From the NCBI GenBank assembly GCA_902628365.1, contig CACOMW010000012.1:1-38912 (forward strand): a DNA stretch of 38,912 nt, given 5' to 3'. The position numbers were made by a program, and so were the translations under genes. This DNA is from an uncultured Marinoscillum sp. Its GTDB lineage: Bacteria; Bacteroidota; Bacteroidia; Cytophagales; MED-G16. The notes beneath the pieces are model-generated. The model saw only the letters and a program-made list of their open reading frames with translations. It was not told where the DNA came from and did no database searches. Positions 1 to 8,363 of this stretch are shown in pieces (positions within the stretch are counted from its first letter, which is position 1; each line of letters begins with the position of its first letter).

Positions 1-2
1 AT

Positions 3-137
3 GAGATAAAAATTAACACAAAAAAATATGCAAAAAGACAGATTACATGGTTTAAAAGAGATTTAGATATAAAATGGTTTAATTTAGATTTTGATGAAAT
101 TTTTTACTTTATAAATAAAAAAATTAATAATTATTGA
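3..137 (+). CDS. miaA: tRNA dimethylallyltransferase MiaA, C-terminal fragment (5' end outside window)
   Basis: An open frame enters from the left edge and encodes 44 residues before a TGA stop. It contains the [16 protein letters not shown] stretch, which matches the conserved tail of MiaA (family pattern N-T-R-R-Y-A-K-R-Q-x-T-W-F-R), the enzyme that transfers a dimethylallyl group to N6 of A37 in tRNAs reading UNN codons. Only this C-terminal part is visible, so the P-loop and active site cannot be checked. The last 14 bases overlap the end of the convergent pfkA gene. A strong hairpin plus T-run at 154-181, inside pfkA, looks like its terminator. The family call rests on the tail motif alone, but that motif is distinctive. 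Confidence 0.85.
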   Translation, partial: EIKINTKKYAKRQITWFKRDLDIKWFNLDFDEIFYFINKKINNY

Positions 138-1101
138 TTATCTCAGTAATTTTAAAGAGATCTTTATTGATCTCTTTTTTTCTTTTAATTGATAATTTAA
201 GGTCTTGAACTATCAACTTATCATTGATAATTCCAACCATTTTAGATTTATCTTTTTTAATTATTTCTTTTACTGAATAATAACCTAATAACGAACTGTT
301 AATTCTGTCCTTTTCACATGGACTTCCACCCCTTTGAATATGACCTAAAATAGAATATCTAACATTTGAATTTTTCATCTTTTTTTGAACATAATTAGTT
401 ATTTTATCAACCGGACCTAAATTACATCCTTCAGCATATATGATAATAACTGATTTTTTTTTAATATTTATTTTTTTAATTTTTTTAACTAAAGAATCAA
501 GGTTTTTAATGTTAATTTCTGGAATCAAAACTAATTCTGCACCAGTTGCATTTCCAGCATGAATAGCTAAATGTCCCGAATTTCTACCCATCACTTCAAT
601 AAAAAAAATTCTTTCATGGGAAGATGCAGTATCTCTTATTTTATCAACAGAATCCATAATTGTTTGAACAGCAGTATTGAAACCTATAGAATAATCACTT
701 CCATATATATCATTATCGATAGTAGAAGGAATACCAACTAGAGGAATTTTAAATTCATTTGAGAATATATAGGCTCCTTTAAATGATCCATCACCACCTA
801 AAATAATAAGCCCATCAATATTTTCATTTCTTAAATTATTATAGGCTATTTTTCTATACTTTTTTTGTTTAAATTCTTCACATCGGTTTGTTTTAAGAAT
901 AGTTCCACCTTTATGAACAATATTTGTAACACTTTCAGGAGAAAGATTTATAAAGTTAGAATTTAGAAGCCCCTTGTATCCATATTCTATTCCAACAACC
1001 TTAATATTATTTTTATGTGCAGCCCTAACAATGGATCTAATACAGGCATTCATTCCAGGTGCATCTCCTCCAGAAGTTAAAATTCCAATTTTTTTTATCA
1101 T
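124..1101 (-). CDS. pfkA: ATP-dependent 6-phosphofructokinase
   Basis: This 325-residue protein catalyses the committed step of glycolysis, fructose-6-phosphate + ATP to fructose-1,6-bisphosphate, in the cytosol. It shows the full PfkA signature: [10 protein letters not shown] at 9-18 (ATP loop), LGGDGS at 101-106, PSTIDNDI around 125-132 with D129 as the catalytic base, and MGRNSGHLA near 170. Glycine at 105 (GGDGS rather than GGDDS) indicates the ATP-using rather than the pyrophosphate-using form. Length matches bacterial PfkA (about 320). It is convergent with miaA (14-nt overlap) and divergent from the glycosyltransferase at 1172, with 70 bp between. I saw no clean TAnnTTTG promoter in that gap. 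Confidence 0.96.
   Translation of the reverse strand: MIKKIGILTSGGDAPGMNACIRSIVRAAHKNNIKVVGIEYGYKGLLNSNFINLSPESVTNIVHKGGTILKTNRCEEFKQKKYRKIAYNNLRNENIDGLIILGGDGSFKGAYIFSNEFKIPLVGIPSTIDNDIYGSDYSIGFNTAVQTIMDSVDKIRDTASSHERIFFIEVMGRNSGHLAIHAGNATGAELVLIPEINIKNLDSLVKKIKKINIKKKSVIIIYAEGCNLGPVDKITNYVQKKMKNSNVRYSILGHIQRGGSPCEKDRINSSLLGYYSVKEIIKKDKSKMVGIINDKLIVQDLKLSIKRKKEINKDLFKITEIINNY
154..181 (+). terminator. Intrinsic terminator for miaA, lying inside the pfkA coding region
   Basis: A perfect 9-bp stem (AAAGAGATC, 154-162, with GATCTCTTT, 169-177) encloses a 6-nt loop (TTTATT) and runs into an unbroken T-tract to 181, 17 nt after the miaA stop. On the other strand the same bases are sense codons in the C-terminal part of pfkA. 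It has the form of a rho-independent terminator for plus-strand transcription. Confidence 0.75.
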
Positions 1102-1171
1102 AATATGATTTTAATATTATAGATTAAATTTAATAACAGTAATTTTGACGAATATAATTTTTTTTTGAAAA

Positions 1172-2419
1172 ATGAACAAAATTTTAATAATTACTTATTA
1201 TTGGCCACCTAAAAAATCACCAGGGGTATTAAGATGGTATTATTTTTCTAGGTATTTGCCATTGTATGGGTACAAACCAATTATTTTTACTCCTTTAAAC
1301 TCAAAAAATGAGCATGATGATAAAATAGATTTAATAAAAAGAAAAATTTTTGATCCTTCCGATATTTTATCAAAGTTTTTCAAATCTAACATTAATAAAG
1401 GAGTATTATCATCTTCTAATTCAATTTTTGGAAATTTTTTAAATTGGATAAGGATTAATTTTTTTGTTCCTGACTCTAGAATTTTTTGGGTAAATCCATC
1501 TGTTAAATTTCTTAAAACATATATTAATTATAATAATATAAAAACAATTATAACAACAGGTCCTCCTCATAGCATCCATTTAATCGGATTGAAAATTAAA
1601 GAAATTTTAAATATTAATTGGATTGCAGATTTTAGAGACCCATGGTCTTCTTGGGATATTTTGCTAGATATGAAGCCAAGTAATAGGATAATCAATAAAC
1701 ATAAAATTTTAGAAAAAAAAATTTTAAAAAATGCAAATAAAGTTATTGTAACAAATTCTAATCTATATGATGAATTTTTAAATACAATTGATAAAAATAA
1801 ATTAGAAATCTTGACCAATGGGACTTTATTACCAATTGGTAAAAAAAAACATAATATTAAAAAATTTAAAATTTCTTACTTTGGCTTATTAAATAAATTT
1901 AGATTTCCAAAAATTTTTTTTAATGTATTAAAAGAAATTATTAGCAAAAACAATGATATTGAAAAAGATATTGAAATTTTAATATCAGGAACAATTGATA
2001 CTTCGATTTATAATTATTTAATGAATGATAGTATATTAAAATCAAAAATTAATTATATAGAAAACATTGAATACGAAAAAACATTTAATCATTTTGATTC
2101 CTCTAGTCTTTTATTATTATTACTCAATAAAAACTCCACGAATACTACACCAACAAAAGTATTTGATTATGCTTCATCAGGAACATCTGTTTTAACTTTA
2201 GGTGAGAAAAAAGATAAAAAAATGGATTTACTTTTAAAGGAATTATCTTTAGAAAAGATTATATCTTATTCTGATAAAATTTCTATTGAAAAGTCGATTT
2301 TAAAGTCTTATCAAAACTTTAAATTAAAAATAAAAAATAAACCATCTAAAAATATAAAAAAATACGATAGAAAATATTTAACTAAAAAACTATCTAAGAT
2401 TTTGGATTATTACTATTAA
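1172..2419 (+). CDS. Glycosyltransferase, GT4-like (GT-B fold)
   Basis: This 415-residue protein looks like a GT-B glycosyltransferase. The N-terminus is a Rossmann strand followed by a proline-rich loop (ITYYWPPKKSPGVLRW, about 7-22), typical of GT4-like enzymes of cell-surface polysaccharide synthesis. ADFRDPWSSW around 160 is a common motif in this subgroup, and FDYASSGTSVLTLG near 330-345 corresponds to the region binding the sugar-nucleotide donor (usually an E-x7-E variant). Donor and acceptor cannot be read from sequence. It is convergent with, and overlaps by 26 nt, the flippase gene that ends the long minus-strand run. With the GT2, methyltransferase and flippase nearby, a role in surface glycan assembly is a reasonable inference. 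Confidence 0.8.
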   Translation: MNKILIITYYWPPKKSPGVLRWYYFSRYLPLYGYKPIIFTPLNSKNEHDDKIDLIKRKIFDPSDILSKFFKSNINKGVLSSSNSIFGNFLNWIRINFFVPDSRIFWVNPSVKFLKTYINYNNIKTIITTGPPHSIHLIGLKIKEILNINWIADFRDPWSSWDILLDMKPSNRIINKHKILEKKILKNANKVIVTNSNLYDEFLNTIDKNKLEILTNGTLLPIGKKKHNIKKFKISYFGLLNKFRFPKIFFNVLKEIISKNNDIEKDIEILISGTIDTSIYNYLMNDSILKSKINYIENIEYEKTFNHFDSSSLLLLLLNKNSTNTTPTKVFDYASSGTSVLTLGEKKDKKMDLLLKELSLEKIISYSDKISIEKSILKSYQNFKLKIKNKPSKNIKKYDRKYLTKKLSKILDYYY

Positions 2420-3881
2420 AAAATTTATCAATTAATTTATTTAAATCAATTGAAACTTTAAATAAATAAATAATTGGAACGAAAAAAATCATAATAAAAA
2501 AAGATTTAAATAATATATCCAAAATATAATTTTGATTCGAGGGTAAAAAGTAGATAATTAAAAAAGTTATAGTTGTAATAATTATTACATAAACTGATTT
2601 AATCGAAAAAGGTAGAAAACGATATTTATAATAAATAAAAATTATTTTAATAAGATTAAAAATTATTGATGATAAAAGTGCTGCATATGCTGCACCATTA
2701 ATCCCATATATAGGAATTAAAAAATAATTTGAAATAACAGTAATAATTGCAAGAATTATTATCGATGTAACACTAAATTTATAATGTTTAGACATTAAAA
2801 TTAGTTCGCTTCCAAAACTTGAAGACATAGTTATTAACTTAGCGATACATATTATTGGAACAATACTTATTCCTTTAATAAAATTATCTTTATTAGGAAT
2901 TAAACTAAAAATGTTTTCAAGGTTACTAATTACTAGTAAAAACAATAGTGAACCAATTATTAATTGATTAATTGATACTATTTTATAATAGTTTTTAATA
3001 GATTTTAAGTTATTCTCTTTAAAAAGTTTAGAAAGTATTGGTGTGGAAATTTGAGAAACTGCTCTTCTTGGCATTTCAATTATAATTGCAATGTAAAATG
3101 CTGTAGTATATATACCTGTATCAGACAATCCCAATAAAGCTGAAATCATCAAAATATCTATATTCAAAATTATAATATTACCAAATCCACTAACTAATGA
3201 ATAAATATTGAAGTTTAAAATACTATTTATTTTATTTTTTATTTTTATAAAATTTAAATCAATCGTAAACTTTTCTTTTTTATAGGAATAAAAAATCAGA
3301 ATTAGAACACCAATTGAATATATTGGTACTTGTAAATATATCATTTGGTGAAAGTTTATTATAGATACAGATAATAATAAAACTGAAAAACCTGTAAATA
3401 TTCTGTTCAATACACCATTAGTAAAATTGGGTAGAATGATGTGCATTCTTGATTTTAAATATGATTCAAAAATTGTACTTAATGTTAATAAGAATAAAAT
3501 AAAAAATATTATATCAAAATAATCTGTGATTAATTCTGATTTTTTTGAAAAAAAATTAATTAATTCTTTATTAAAAATAAAAGTCAATATTAATACTAAA
3601 AAAAGTCCAATTATTGTCAATAAAAATTGAAATGAAAAAAATTCATTTTTAGATTTTACATCCTTACTAAATTCAGGATAAAATTTTATAGAAGTACCGC
3701 TTATCCCAAAAGCTGCTAATGGAAGTAATAATGTAGCTGCACTAATTATTTGTCTTAATAATCCAATTTCTTCAGTTTTAAGATATTTAGGAAATAAAAT
3801 TAAAGAATTAATAAAACCAATTAATACACCTATATAAATAATTAAAGAACTCCAAAAACTTTGTTTTAATAGTATTCCCAT
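2394..3881 (-). CDS. Polysaccharide flippase, Wzx/MATE-like (oligosaccharide transporter family)
   Basis: A 495-residue, almost entirely hydrophobic protein with about 12-14 predicted membrane segments. The N-terminus (FWSSLIIYIGVLIGFINSLI, about 10-29) and the long regular spacing of segments fit the MOP/PST flippase superfamily (Wzx, RfbX), which moves undecaprenyl-linked oligosaccharides across the inner membrane. GINGAAYAALLSS around 390-405 is typical of these proteins. The start lies 1 nt after the stop of the methyltransferase gene, so the two are co-transcribed, and the 3' end overlaps the convergent glycosyltransferase. The substrate is unknown. Other MOP members such as MurJ are less likely given the surface-glycan neighbours. 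Confidence 0.85.
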   Translation of the reverse strand: MGILLKQSFWSSLIIYIGVLIGFINSLILFPKYLKTEEIGLLRQIISAATLLLPLAAFGISGTSIKFYPEFSKDVKSKNEFFSFQFLLTIIGLFLVLILTFIFNKELINFFSKKSELITDYFDIIFFILFLLTLSTIFESYLKSRMHIILPNFTNGVLNRIFTGFSVLLLSVSIINFHQMIYLQVPIYSIGVLILIFYSYKKEKFTIDLNFIKIKNKINSILNFNIYSLVSGFGNIIILNIDILMISALLGLSDTGIYTTAFYIAIIIEMPRRAVSQISTPILSKLFKENNLKSIKNYYKIVSINQLIIGSLLFLLVISNLENIFSLIPNKDNFIKGISIVPIICIAKLITMSSSFGSELILMSKHYKFSVTSIIILAIITVISNYFLIPIYGINGAAYAALLSSIIFNLIKIIFIYYKYRFLPFSIKSVYVIIITTITFLIIYFLPSNQNYILDILFKSFFIMIFFVPIIYLFKVSIDLNKLIDKFFNSNNPKS

Positions 3882-3882
3882 C

Positions 3883-4425
3883 TTATTTTTTAACAGCTTC
3901 TATGGCGTAGTATCTCTTAGAAATATTTCTCAAAATCGTTCTAATTCCGGGGACAAAGGATGGATTTATCCATTTTTCTTTTCTGATTATTTTCCAACCT
4001 GATTTTTGAAGTAACCAGTCAAATTGCCAATCTTCAAATTCATGAAAATGTGAATCTCTTTTATCATTATAATTACGATAAGCTTTACTGTACCAGAGAC
4101 TTAGTGGTACTGTTGCATATAACCTTTTACATTTTATATTTTTTAATAATTGAAAGGGAGAAATTAGATGTTCTAAAATTTCAAAAGCAGTTATAGCATC
4201 AAAATTTTCTGTTTTATGGTTTATGGGGAATAAATCTAAGTCATCACCATTTGTATTTTTAACATTATACCCTTCTTCTTTCATTCGATTAGATAATCGG
4301 TTTTCTATACCAATATCTAATATTTTACTATTAACTGGTAAAGTTTTTTTTAGGAATTTGATTGTATTATTAAATCTAGTTTTTTCAGAATAATTATTGT
4401 TTAATTTTTTTATTTTATTAAGCAT
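3883..4425 (-). CDS. SAM-dependent methyltransferase, class I
   Basis: A 180-residue protein with a compact class I methyltransferase core: KILDIGIEN (motif I, about 34-42, the SAM-binding glycine region), an acidic DDLDLF segment (motif II) and ITAFEILEHL (motif IV, about 78-87). It is short and resembles methyltransferases found in surface-polysaccharide clusters. Position supports this, between a GT2 glycosyltransferase (43 nt upstream) and the flippase (1 nt downstream). The methyl acceptor is not predictable. The C-terminal HFHEFEDW stretch is commonly conserved in this group; its role is not known to me. Confidence 0.78.
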   Translation of the reverse strand: MLNKIKKLNNNYSEKTRFNNTIKFLKKTLPVNSKILDIGIENRLSNRMKEEGYNVKNTNGDDLDLFPINHKTENFDAITAFEILEHLISPFQLLKNIKCKRLYATVPLSLWYSKAYRNYNDKRDSHFHEFEDWQFDWLLQKSGWKIIRKEKWINPSFVPGIRTILRNISKRYYAIEAVKK

Positions 4426-4468
4426 TTTTATAATAGAACTTTTAACTAAGTTATATTTTATTAATAAA

Positions 4469-5326
4469 TTAATTAATTAAAAATATTTTTTTAATAATAT
4501 TTTTAATTCTATACCTTCTTATGAAACGACCTTGTTCTTTTGAGACAAAAAATATTTTTTTATTTTTATATGCATTGTAATATCCTAAAAAACATTCAGT
4601 TATAGTATTGATTTTTTTTCTTTTCCAAAATAATTTAAATGTTGCAATTGATGAGATGAATATACCATATCTTAATTTATACATTAGTTCTCCTTGTCTA
4701 TAAATTAATTTTTGATCGTATCTTTCACTAGTTGCTCTAAGATGTTTTACTATTATTTTATTATCTACTTTAGTTACATATTTAAAATATATTGCCAAAA
4801 GTTCATCGACTGTATCCCAACCAAGGTTTTCAATTAACCCACCAATATCATCAAAGCACTTTTTTGAATAAAGTTTTAATGCGCCCCTTATATGATCTTT
4901 ATTATGTAAATCTTCGTGTACCCATTTATCATTTTTTTTAATATATAAAGTCCCAGAACATATTCCTATTTTATTATTTTTTTTAAAATGCTTAATCATT
5001 TGTTCAAAATAATTTTTTGGTAGAACGATGTCACCATCAAATTTTCCTATTAAATCATAGTTTATGTTTGATTTTGATTTGCCAAAATTGAAAGCTTTAA
5101 TTATTTTTTTTCCAATTTTTGCACCTCCATTTGAAATGTTATCATAACTATATATCCATGGAAAATTTTTAGAGTATCTATTTATTATTTTTTTTGAATC
5201 ATCTGTAGAACCATCATTAACTAATATTAAGTTTGTAGGTTTAATTGTTTGATTAATAAATGATCTCAGACATTTATCTAAGTGATTAGCTTCATTAAAT
5301 ATTGGAATTATTATTAATATTTTCAT
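4469..5326 (-). CDS. Glycosyltransferase family 2 (GT-A fold)
   Basis: A 285-residue inverting-type glycosyltransferase. The N-terminus IIIPIFNEANHLDKCLRS and LILVNDGSTDDS (about 35-46) form the nucleotide-sugar site. FDGDIVLP near 95-102 supplies the DxD metal/diphosphate motif. The C-terminal third is rich in Arg/Lys and aromatic residues and has no obvious transmembrane pair, so it is probably a soluble or peripheral enzyme. The gene lies 6 nt from the TSUP transporter gene and leads into the methyltransferase and flippase, pointing to surface glycan assembly. Donor and acceptor are unknown. Confidence 0.85.
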   Translation of the reverse strand: MKILIIIPIFNEANHLDKCLRSFINQTIKPTNLILVNDGSTDDSKKIINRYSKNFPWIYSYDNISNGGAKIGKKIIKAFNFGKSKSNINYDLIGKFDGDIVLPKNYFEQMIKHFKKNNKIGICSGTLYIKKNDKWVHEDLHNKDHIRGALKLYSKKCFDDIGGLIENLGWDTVDELLAIYFKYVTKVDNKIIVKHLRATSERYDQKLIYRQGELMYKLRYGIFISSIATFKLFWKRKKINTITECFLGYYNAYKNKKIFFVSKEQGRFIRRYRIKNIIKKIFLIN

Positions 5327-5332
5327 AATTTT

Positions 5333-6097
5333 TTAAAAGTACCATAATTTAATGGCCATTATTGCTGATGATATTATAATAAATATTTTAATAATTTTAT
5401 CAGGTTTATTGTAAGACCATCTACTTGCAATCCAACCACCTATTGAATTTCCAATACCCAAATTTATTCCTAATATCCAATTAATTTTATTTTCCATAAT
5501 AAAAACTATTAAAGCAAAAAATGTATATACAAAAACTACAAATACTTTAATACTATTAGCTTTTGACAACTGAATTCCATTATAATTAGATAAAATAGAT
5601 AGGATTAAAAATCCAACTCCTGCATGAATAAAACCTCCATATATTCCAATAAAAAAAAAAATAATCACTGAAATTATTTTTTTTTCTATGCTAATATTTT
5701 CTGAATTAATATTAAATGACTTTTTATTATAAATTATGGTTAATACGACTATAATTATAACTACAGATAATATTTTATTAAACATAACTTCATTTATATT
5801 AATAGCAATTTTAGCGCCAATTATAGAACCAATTAATGCTGAAACAGATAACCAAGATGAGTATTTGAAATCTGAAACTCCTCGGCTTTTATAACCTGAA
5901 ATTGAGAAAATATTTTGCATAAATATTGCAATTCTATTCGTGCCATTTGCAATATTTGATGGTAAACCCATAAATATAAGAATTGGAAGAGTTAATAGAG
6001 ATCCACCTCCAGCCACTGTATTTATGAAACCAGCTATTACTCCACAAATCAATAATATAATAATATCATTAAATGCTAATTCCATGCTCAAATACAT
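5333..6097 (-). CDS. TSUP-family membrane transporter (TauE/SafE-like)
   Basis: A 254-residue integral membrane protein with about 7-8 helices. The first helix and loop carry GVIAGFINTVAGGGSLLTLP, the hallmark N-terminal repeat of the TSUP (sulfite/sulfonate exporter TauE/SafE, formerly DUF81) family, and GFIHAGVGFLIL near 155-166 is the matching second repeat. The family exports or imports small sulfur-containing or organic anions; the substrate here is not known. The start overlaps the end of folK by 29 nt. The internal ATG at 6085 (MELAFND) would cut the overlap to 17 nt and is an equally good start. Confidence 0.85.
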   Translation of the reverse strand: MYLSMELAFNDIIILLICGVIAGFINTVAGGGSLLTLPILIFMGLPSNIANGTNRIAIFMQNIFSISGYKSRGVSDFKYSSWLSVSALIGSIIGAKIAININEVMFNKILSVVIIIVVLTIIYNKKSFNINSENISIEKKIISVIIFFFIGIYGGFIHAGVGFLILSILSNYNGIQLSKANSIKVFVVFVYTFFALIVFIMENKINWILGINLGIGNSIGGWIASRWSYNKPDKIIKIFIIISSAIMAIKLWYF

Positions 6098-6566
6098 TTA
6101 ATTTATCTTTAGATGATTTTAATAGTTGGTTAATAGTTTTATTAATTTTTGGATGTATATAATTTTTAGCTATTTCATTTAATGGTATTAATATAAAATT
6201 TCTTTTTTGAATTAATGGATGTGGAATAATTAAATTCTTTGCGTAAATCACTTCATTATTATAGAATAAAATATCAATATCTATATTTCTAGGTCCCCAT
6301 TTTCTTTTTCTAACTCTACCTAGTTTTTTTTCTATATTTAAAATTTTTGTTAGGACTTCTTTGGAGTTTAGATAAGTTTCTACGATTATAATTTGATTTA
6401 AAAAACTATCTTGAAGTTCAAATCCCCAAGGTTCAGACTGATATATTTTTGAATTAATAGTAATGTTACCAATTTTATTTGATATTACAATTCTTGCTAA
6501 AGATAGATTATGAACTCTATCGCCAATATTTGATCCTAATGATAAAAATACCTTATTTATTTCCAA
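6069..6566 (-). CDS. folK: 2-amino-4-hydroxy-6-hydroxymethyldihydropteridine pyrophosphokinase (HPPK)
   Basis: A 165-residue enzyme that transfers pyrophosphate from ATP to 6-hydroxymethyl-dihydropterin, a late step of folate synthesis. VFLSLGSNIGDR at 6-17 is the HPPK opening. YQSEPWGFELQDSFLN (about 42-57) and GPRNIDIDILFYN (about 91-103) contain the RxDxD-type magnesium and pterin site. Length is normal for monofunctional FolK. It overlaps both neighbours (13-14 nt with the DUF2061 gene). A second folate enzyme, folA, lies three genes upstream in the same run, but folP and folE are not in the window. Confidence 0.95.
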   Translation of the reverse strand: MEINKVFLSLGSNIGDRVHNLSLARIVISNKIGNITINSKIYQSEPWGFELQDSFLNQIIIVETYLNSKEVLTKILNIEKKLGRVRKRKWGPRNIDIDILFYNNEVIYAKNLIIPHPLIQKRNFILIPLNEIAKNYIHPKINKTINQLLKSSKDKLNVFEHGISI

Positions 6567-7059
6567 TTTTTTGTTTATCCCAAATTCTTTCGTGAATATA
6601 ATATAAAACTGGTTTGGTTATTATTTCAGCAATAGCAACGCCGCCACCTAACTTAGCACTTTTGATTATAAAAGTACTTATTATAAATGTGTCTAGTGAT
6701 CCAATTATTCTATAGGTAATTGCTTTATATAAGCTTCTTTTTTTTGAATGGTGAAAAGAATCACTTTGTTTTTTCCATCCAATTCTCCATGCTCTTTCAT
6801 GGAAGTAATATATGATTAACTTTGTAATAATTTCAATTGTACCAACTAAAAGACCATCAGTTACACTTTCTTTTACTGTTGTTTCAGTAACTTCGTAGTC
6901 CATAGTAATTAGACCTAAATTAGATAAAAAAAATAAAATTTCATTTCCATAAAAAGAAAATAAAAATGCTAAAATTGCAGTATCAAGAGAAGCAATTACT
7001 CTCCAAGTAAAAGTTTTATATAAACTTCTTTTATATGTTGCTTTTAATAGTTTACTCAT
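6553..7059 (-). CDS. Membrane protein with two DUF2061 domains
   Basis: A 168-residue protein built from two copies of the same unit. The first (about 9-80) opens with KRSLYKTFTWRVIASLDTAI; the second (about 105-165) opens with KRSLYKAITYRIIGSLDTFI. Each ends in a YYxHERxWRIGW/IW-type segment (YYFHERAWR and YYIHERIWD). This is the DUF2061 pattern, a predicted two-helix membrane domain of unknown function, here tandemly duplicated. The start codon overlaps the stop of the E2 gene (ATGA), and its 3' end overlaps folK, so it is translationally coupled to both. In other bacteria DUF2061 is often found beside sulfate-assimilation genes; none is present here. Biochemical function unknown. Confidence 0.85.
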   Translation of the reverse strand: MSKLLKATYKRSLYKTFTWRVIASLDTAILAFLFSFYGNEILFFLSNLGLITMDYEVTETTVKESVTDGLLVGTIEIITKLIIYYFHERAWRIGWKKQSDSFHHSKKRSLYKAITYRIIGSLDTFIISTFIIKSAKLGGGVAIAEIITKPVLYYIHERIWDKQKIGNK

Positions 7060-8312
7060 AATTTAATTAGTTTCTTTAAATTCATTTTTTTAATTGTTTT
7101 TGAGACTCTTTCAGCAAATTTTCCACCTAATGCACCATCAACAACTCTATGATCATATGAATGGGATAGAATTAATTTATGCCTAATTTGTATTTCATCC
7201 TTATTTTTTCTTTCAACTACAGAAGGTGTCTTTTTAATTTCGCCAAAAGCCATTATTGCTACTTGAGGTTGTAGAATTATTGGAGTTCCCATTAGGTTAT
7301 GGAAAGATCCAATATTTGACATAGTATAAGTTCCTTCAGTTAATTCATCAGGAATTAACTTATTTTCTCTAGCTCGAACGATTAGGTCATTAACTTTTTT
7401 ATTAATCTCAATAAAAGTTAAATTTTGTACATTTTTTAGAATTGGCACAATCAAATTTCCATCATCTAATGCTACGGCTAAACCTATATTTATATTTTTT
7501 TTCATTATTATTTTTTCATTTATATACGAAATATTAATCATAGGAAATTTTTTTATTGCTCTACATAATGCATAAATAAATATTGAATTAATTGATAATG
7601 GGATTCTGTGTTTTTTTAGAAATGAATTTTTAATAGATGATCTATCTTTAATTTGTTTGGTTATATCACAATCAACAAAAGAAGTTACATGAGGGGATAT
7701 TTTTTTTGAATCGACCATTTTTTCAGCTATTAACTTTCTTACTCTGTCAGGTTCAATTATTCTTTCATTATCATTTGATTTTAATTTTTTATTTTTTGTT
7801 TTTGAGTTTTTTAAATCTAAATATTTCATTAAATCTAATTTTGTAATTCTATTTTCCTTTCCTGAGCCATTTATTTTTTCTAATTCCTGAATAGAAATAT
7901 TTTCTTCTTTTGCAATATTTAAAACTAAAGGAGAAAAGAAATGATTCGTTTCATGATCATTTTTCTGATCAATAATTTTTTTATCATCAGAGGAAAAATC
8001 TTTAATAGCATCATTAAATAATTCATCGGCAAGTTGAATTGGGTCTTCATTATTAAAATCATCACTATCGTTAGTTTCGATTTTAGCAATTGGATTTCCA
8101 ATTTGAACTATATCACCTTTTTTTGAAATAATTTTTATAATTTTTCCTTCAAATAATGAGGGTATTTCTGTATCAACCTTATCAGTTGATACTTCTAAAA
8201 TTGATTCTTCTTCTTTTATAAAGTCTCCTTCTTTCTTAAGCCAATTTAGAATTTTAACTTCGTTAATACTTTCACCCATTTTTGGGATGGTTAATTCAAC
8301 TATTTTTTTCAT
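7056..8312 (-). CDS. 2-oxoacid dehydrogenase E2 component (lipoyl dihydrolipoamide acyltransferase)
   Basis: A 418-residue E2 core subunit. A single lipoyl domain (1-80) carries the lipoylated lysine K45 in STDKVDTE. After an acidic Asp/Asn linker comes a peripheral-subunit-binding domain (about 126-165, FSPLVLNIAKEENI). The catalytic CoA-transferase domain (about 190-418) ends with SYDHRVVDG, catalytic H388 and D392. It accepts the acyl group from E1 via the swinging lipoyl arm and passes it to CoA. The single lipoyl domain and the ADPKMGES-like start fit either the branched-chain (BkdB) or the 2-oxoglutarate (SucB) complex. The absence of adjacent sucA or E1 genes leaves this open; in Bacteroidota such stand-alone E2 genes are usually branched-chain-type. 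Confidence 0.9.
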   Translation of the reverse strand: MKKIVELTIPKMGESINEVKILNWLKKEGDFIKEEESILEVSTDKVDTEIPSLFEGKIIKIISKKGDIVQIGNPIAKIETNDSDDFNNEDPIQLADELFNDAIKDFSSDDKKIIDQKNDHETNHFFSPLVLNIAKEENISIQELEKINGSGKENRITKLDLMKYLDLKNSKTKNKKLKSNDNERIIEPDRVRKLIAEKMVDSKKISPHVTSFVDCDITKQIKDRSSIKNSFLKKHRIPLSINSIFIYALCRAIKKFPMINISYINEKIIMKKNINIGLAVALDDGNLIVPILKNVQNLTFIEINKKVNDLIVRARENKLIPDELTEGTYTMSNIGSFHNLMGTPIILQPQVAIMAFGEIKKTPSVVERKNKDEIQIRHKLILSHSYDHRVVDGALGGKFAERVSKTIKKMNLKKLIKL

Positions 8313-8363
8313 TATTTTTTTAGCTATTGAATTAATACGTGTCTAATAAATATAATTAATTTT

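Noticed and set aside
1567-1818. Open frame on the minus strand opposite the GT4-like gene, and similar frames at 9818-10006 (+), 12347-12529 (+), 15467-15664 (+), 16364-16594 (-), 23535-23735 (+), 25015-25284 (-) and 29431-29613 (+)
   Set aside because: Each lies wholly or almost wholly within a well-supported gene on the other strand and shows no family motif; antisense shadows.
2435-2467. 11-bp perfect inverted repeat just past the glycosyltransferase stop, inside the flippase gene
   Set aside because: The stem is only A and T, has an 11-nt loop and no T-tract; expected by chance at this base composition.
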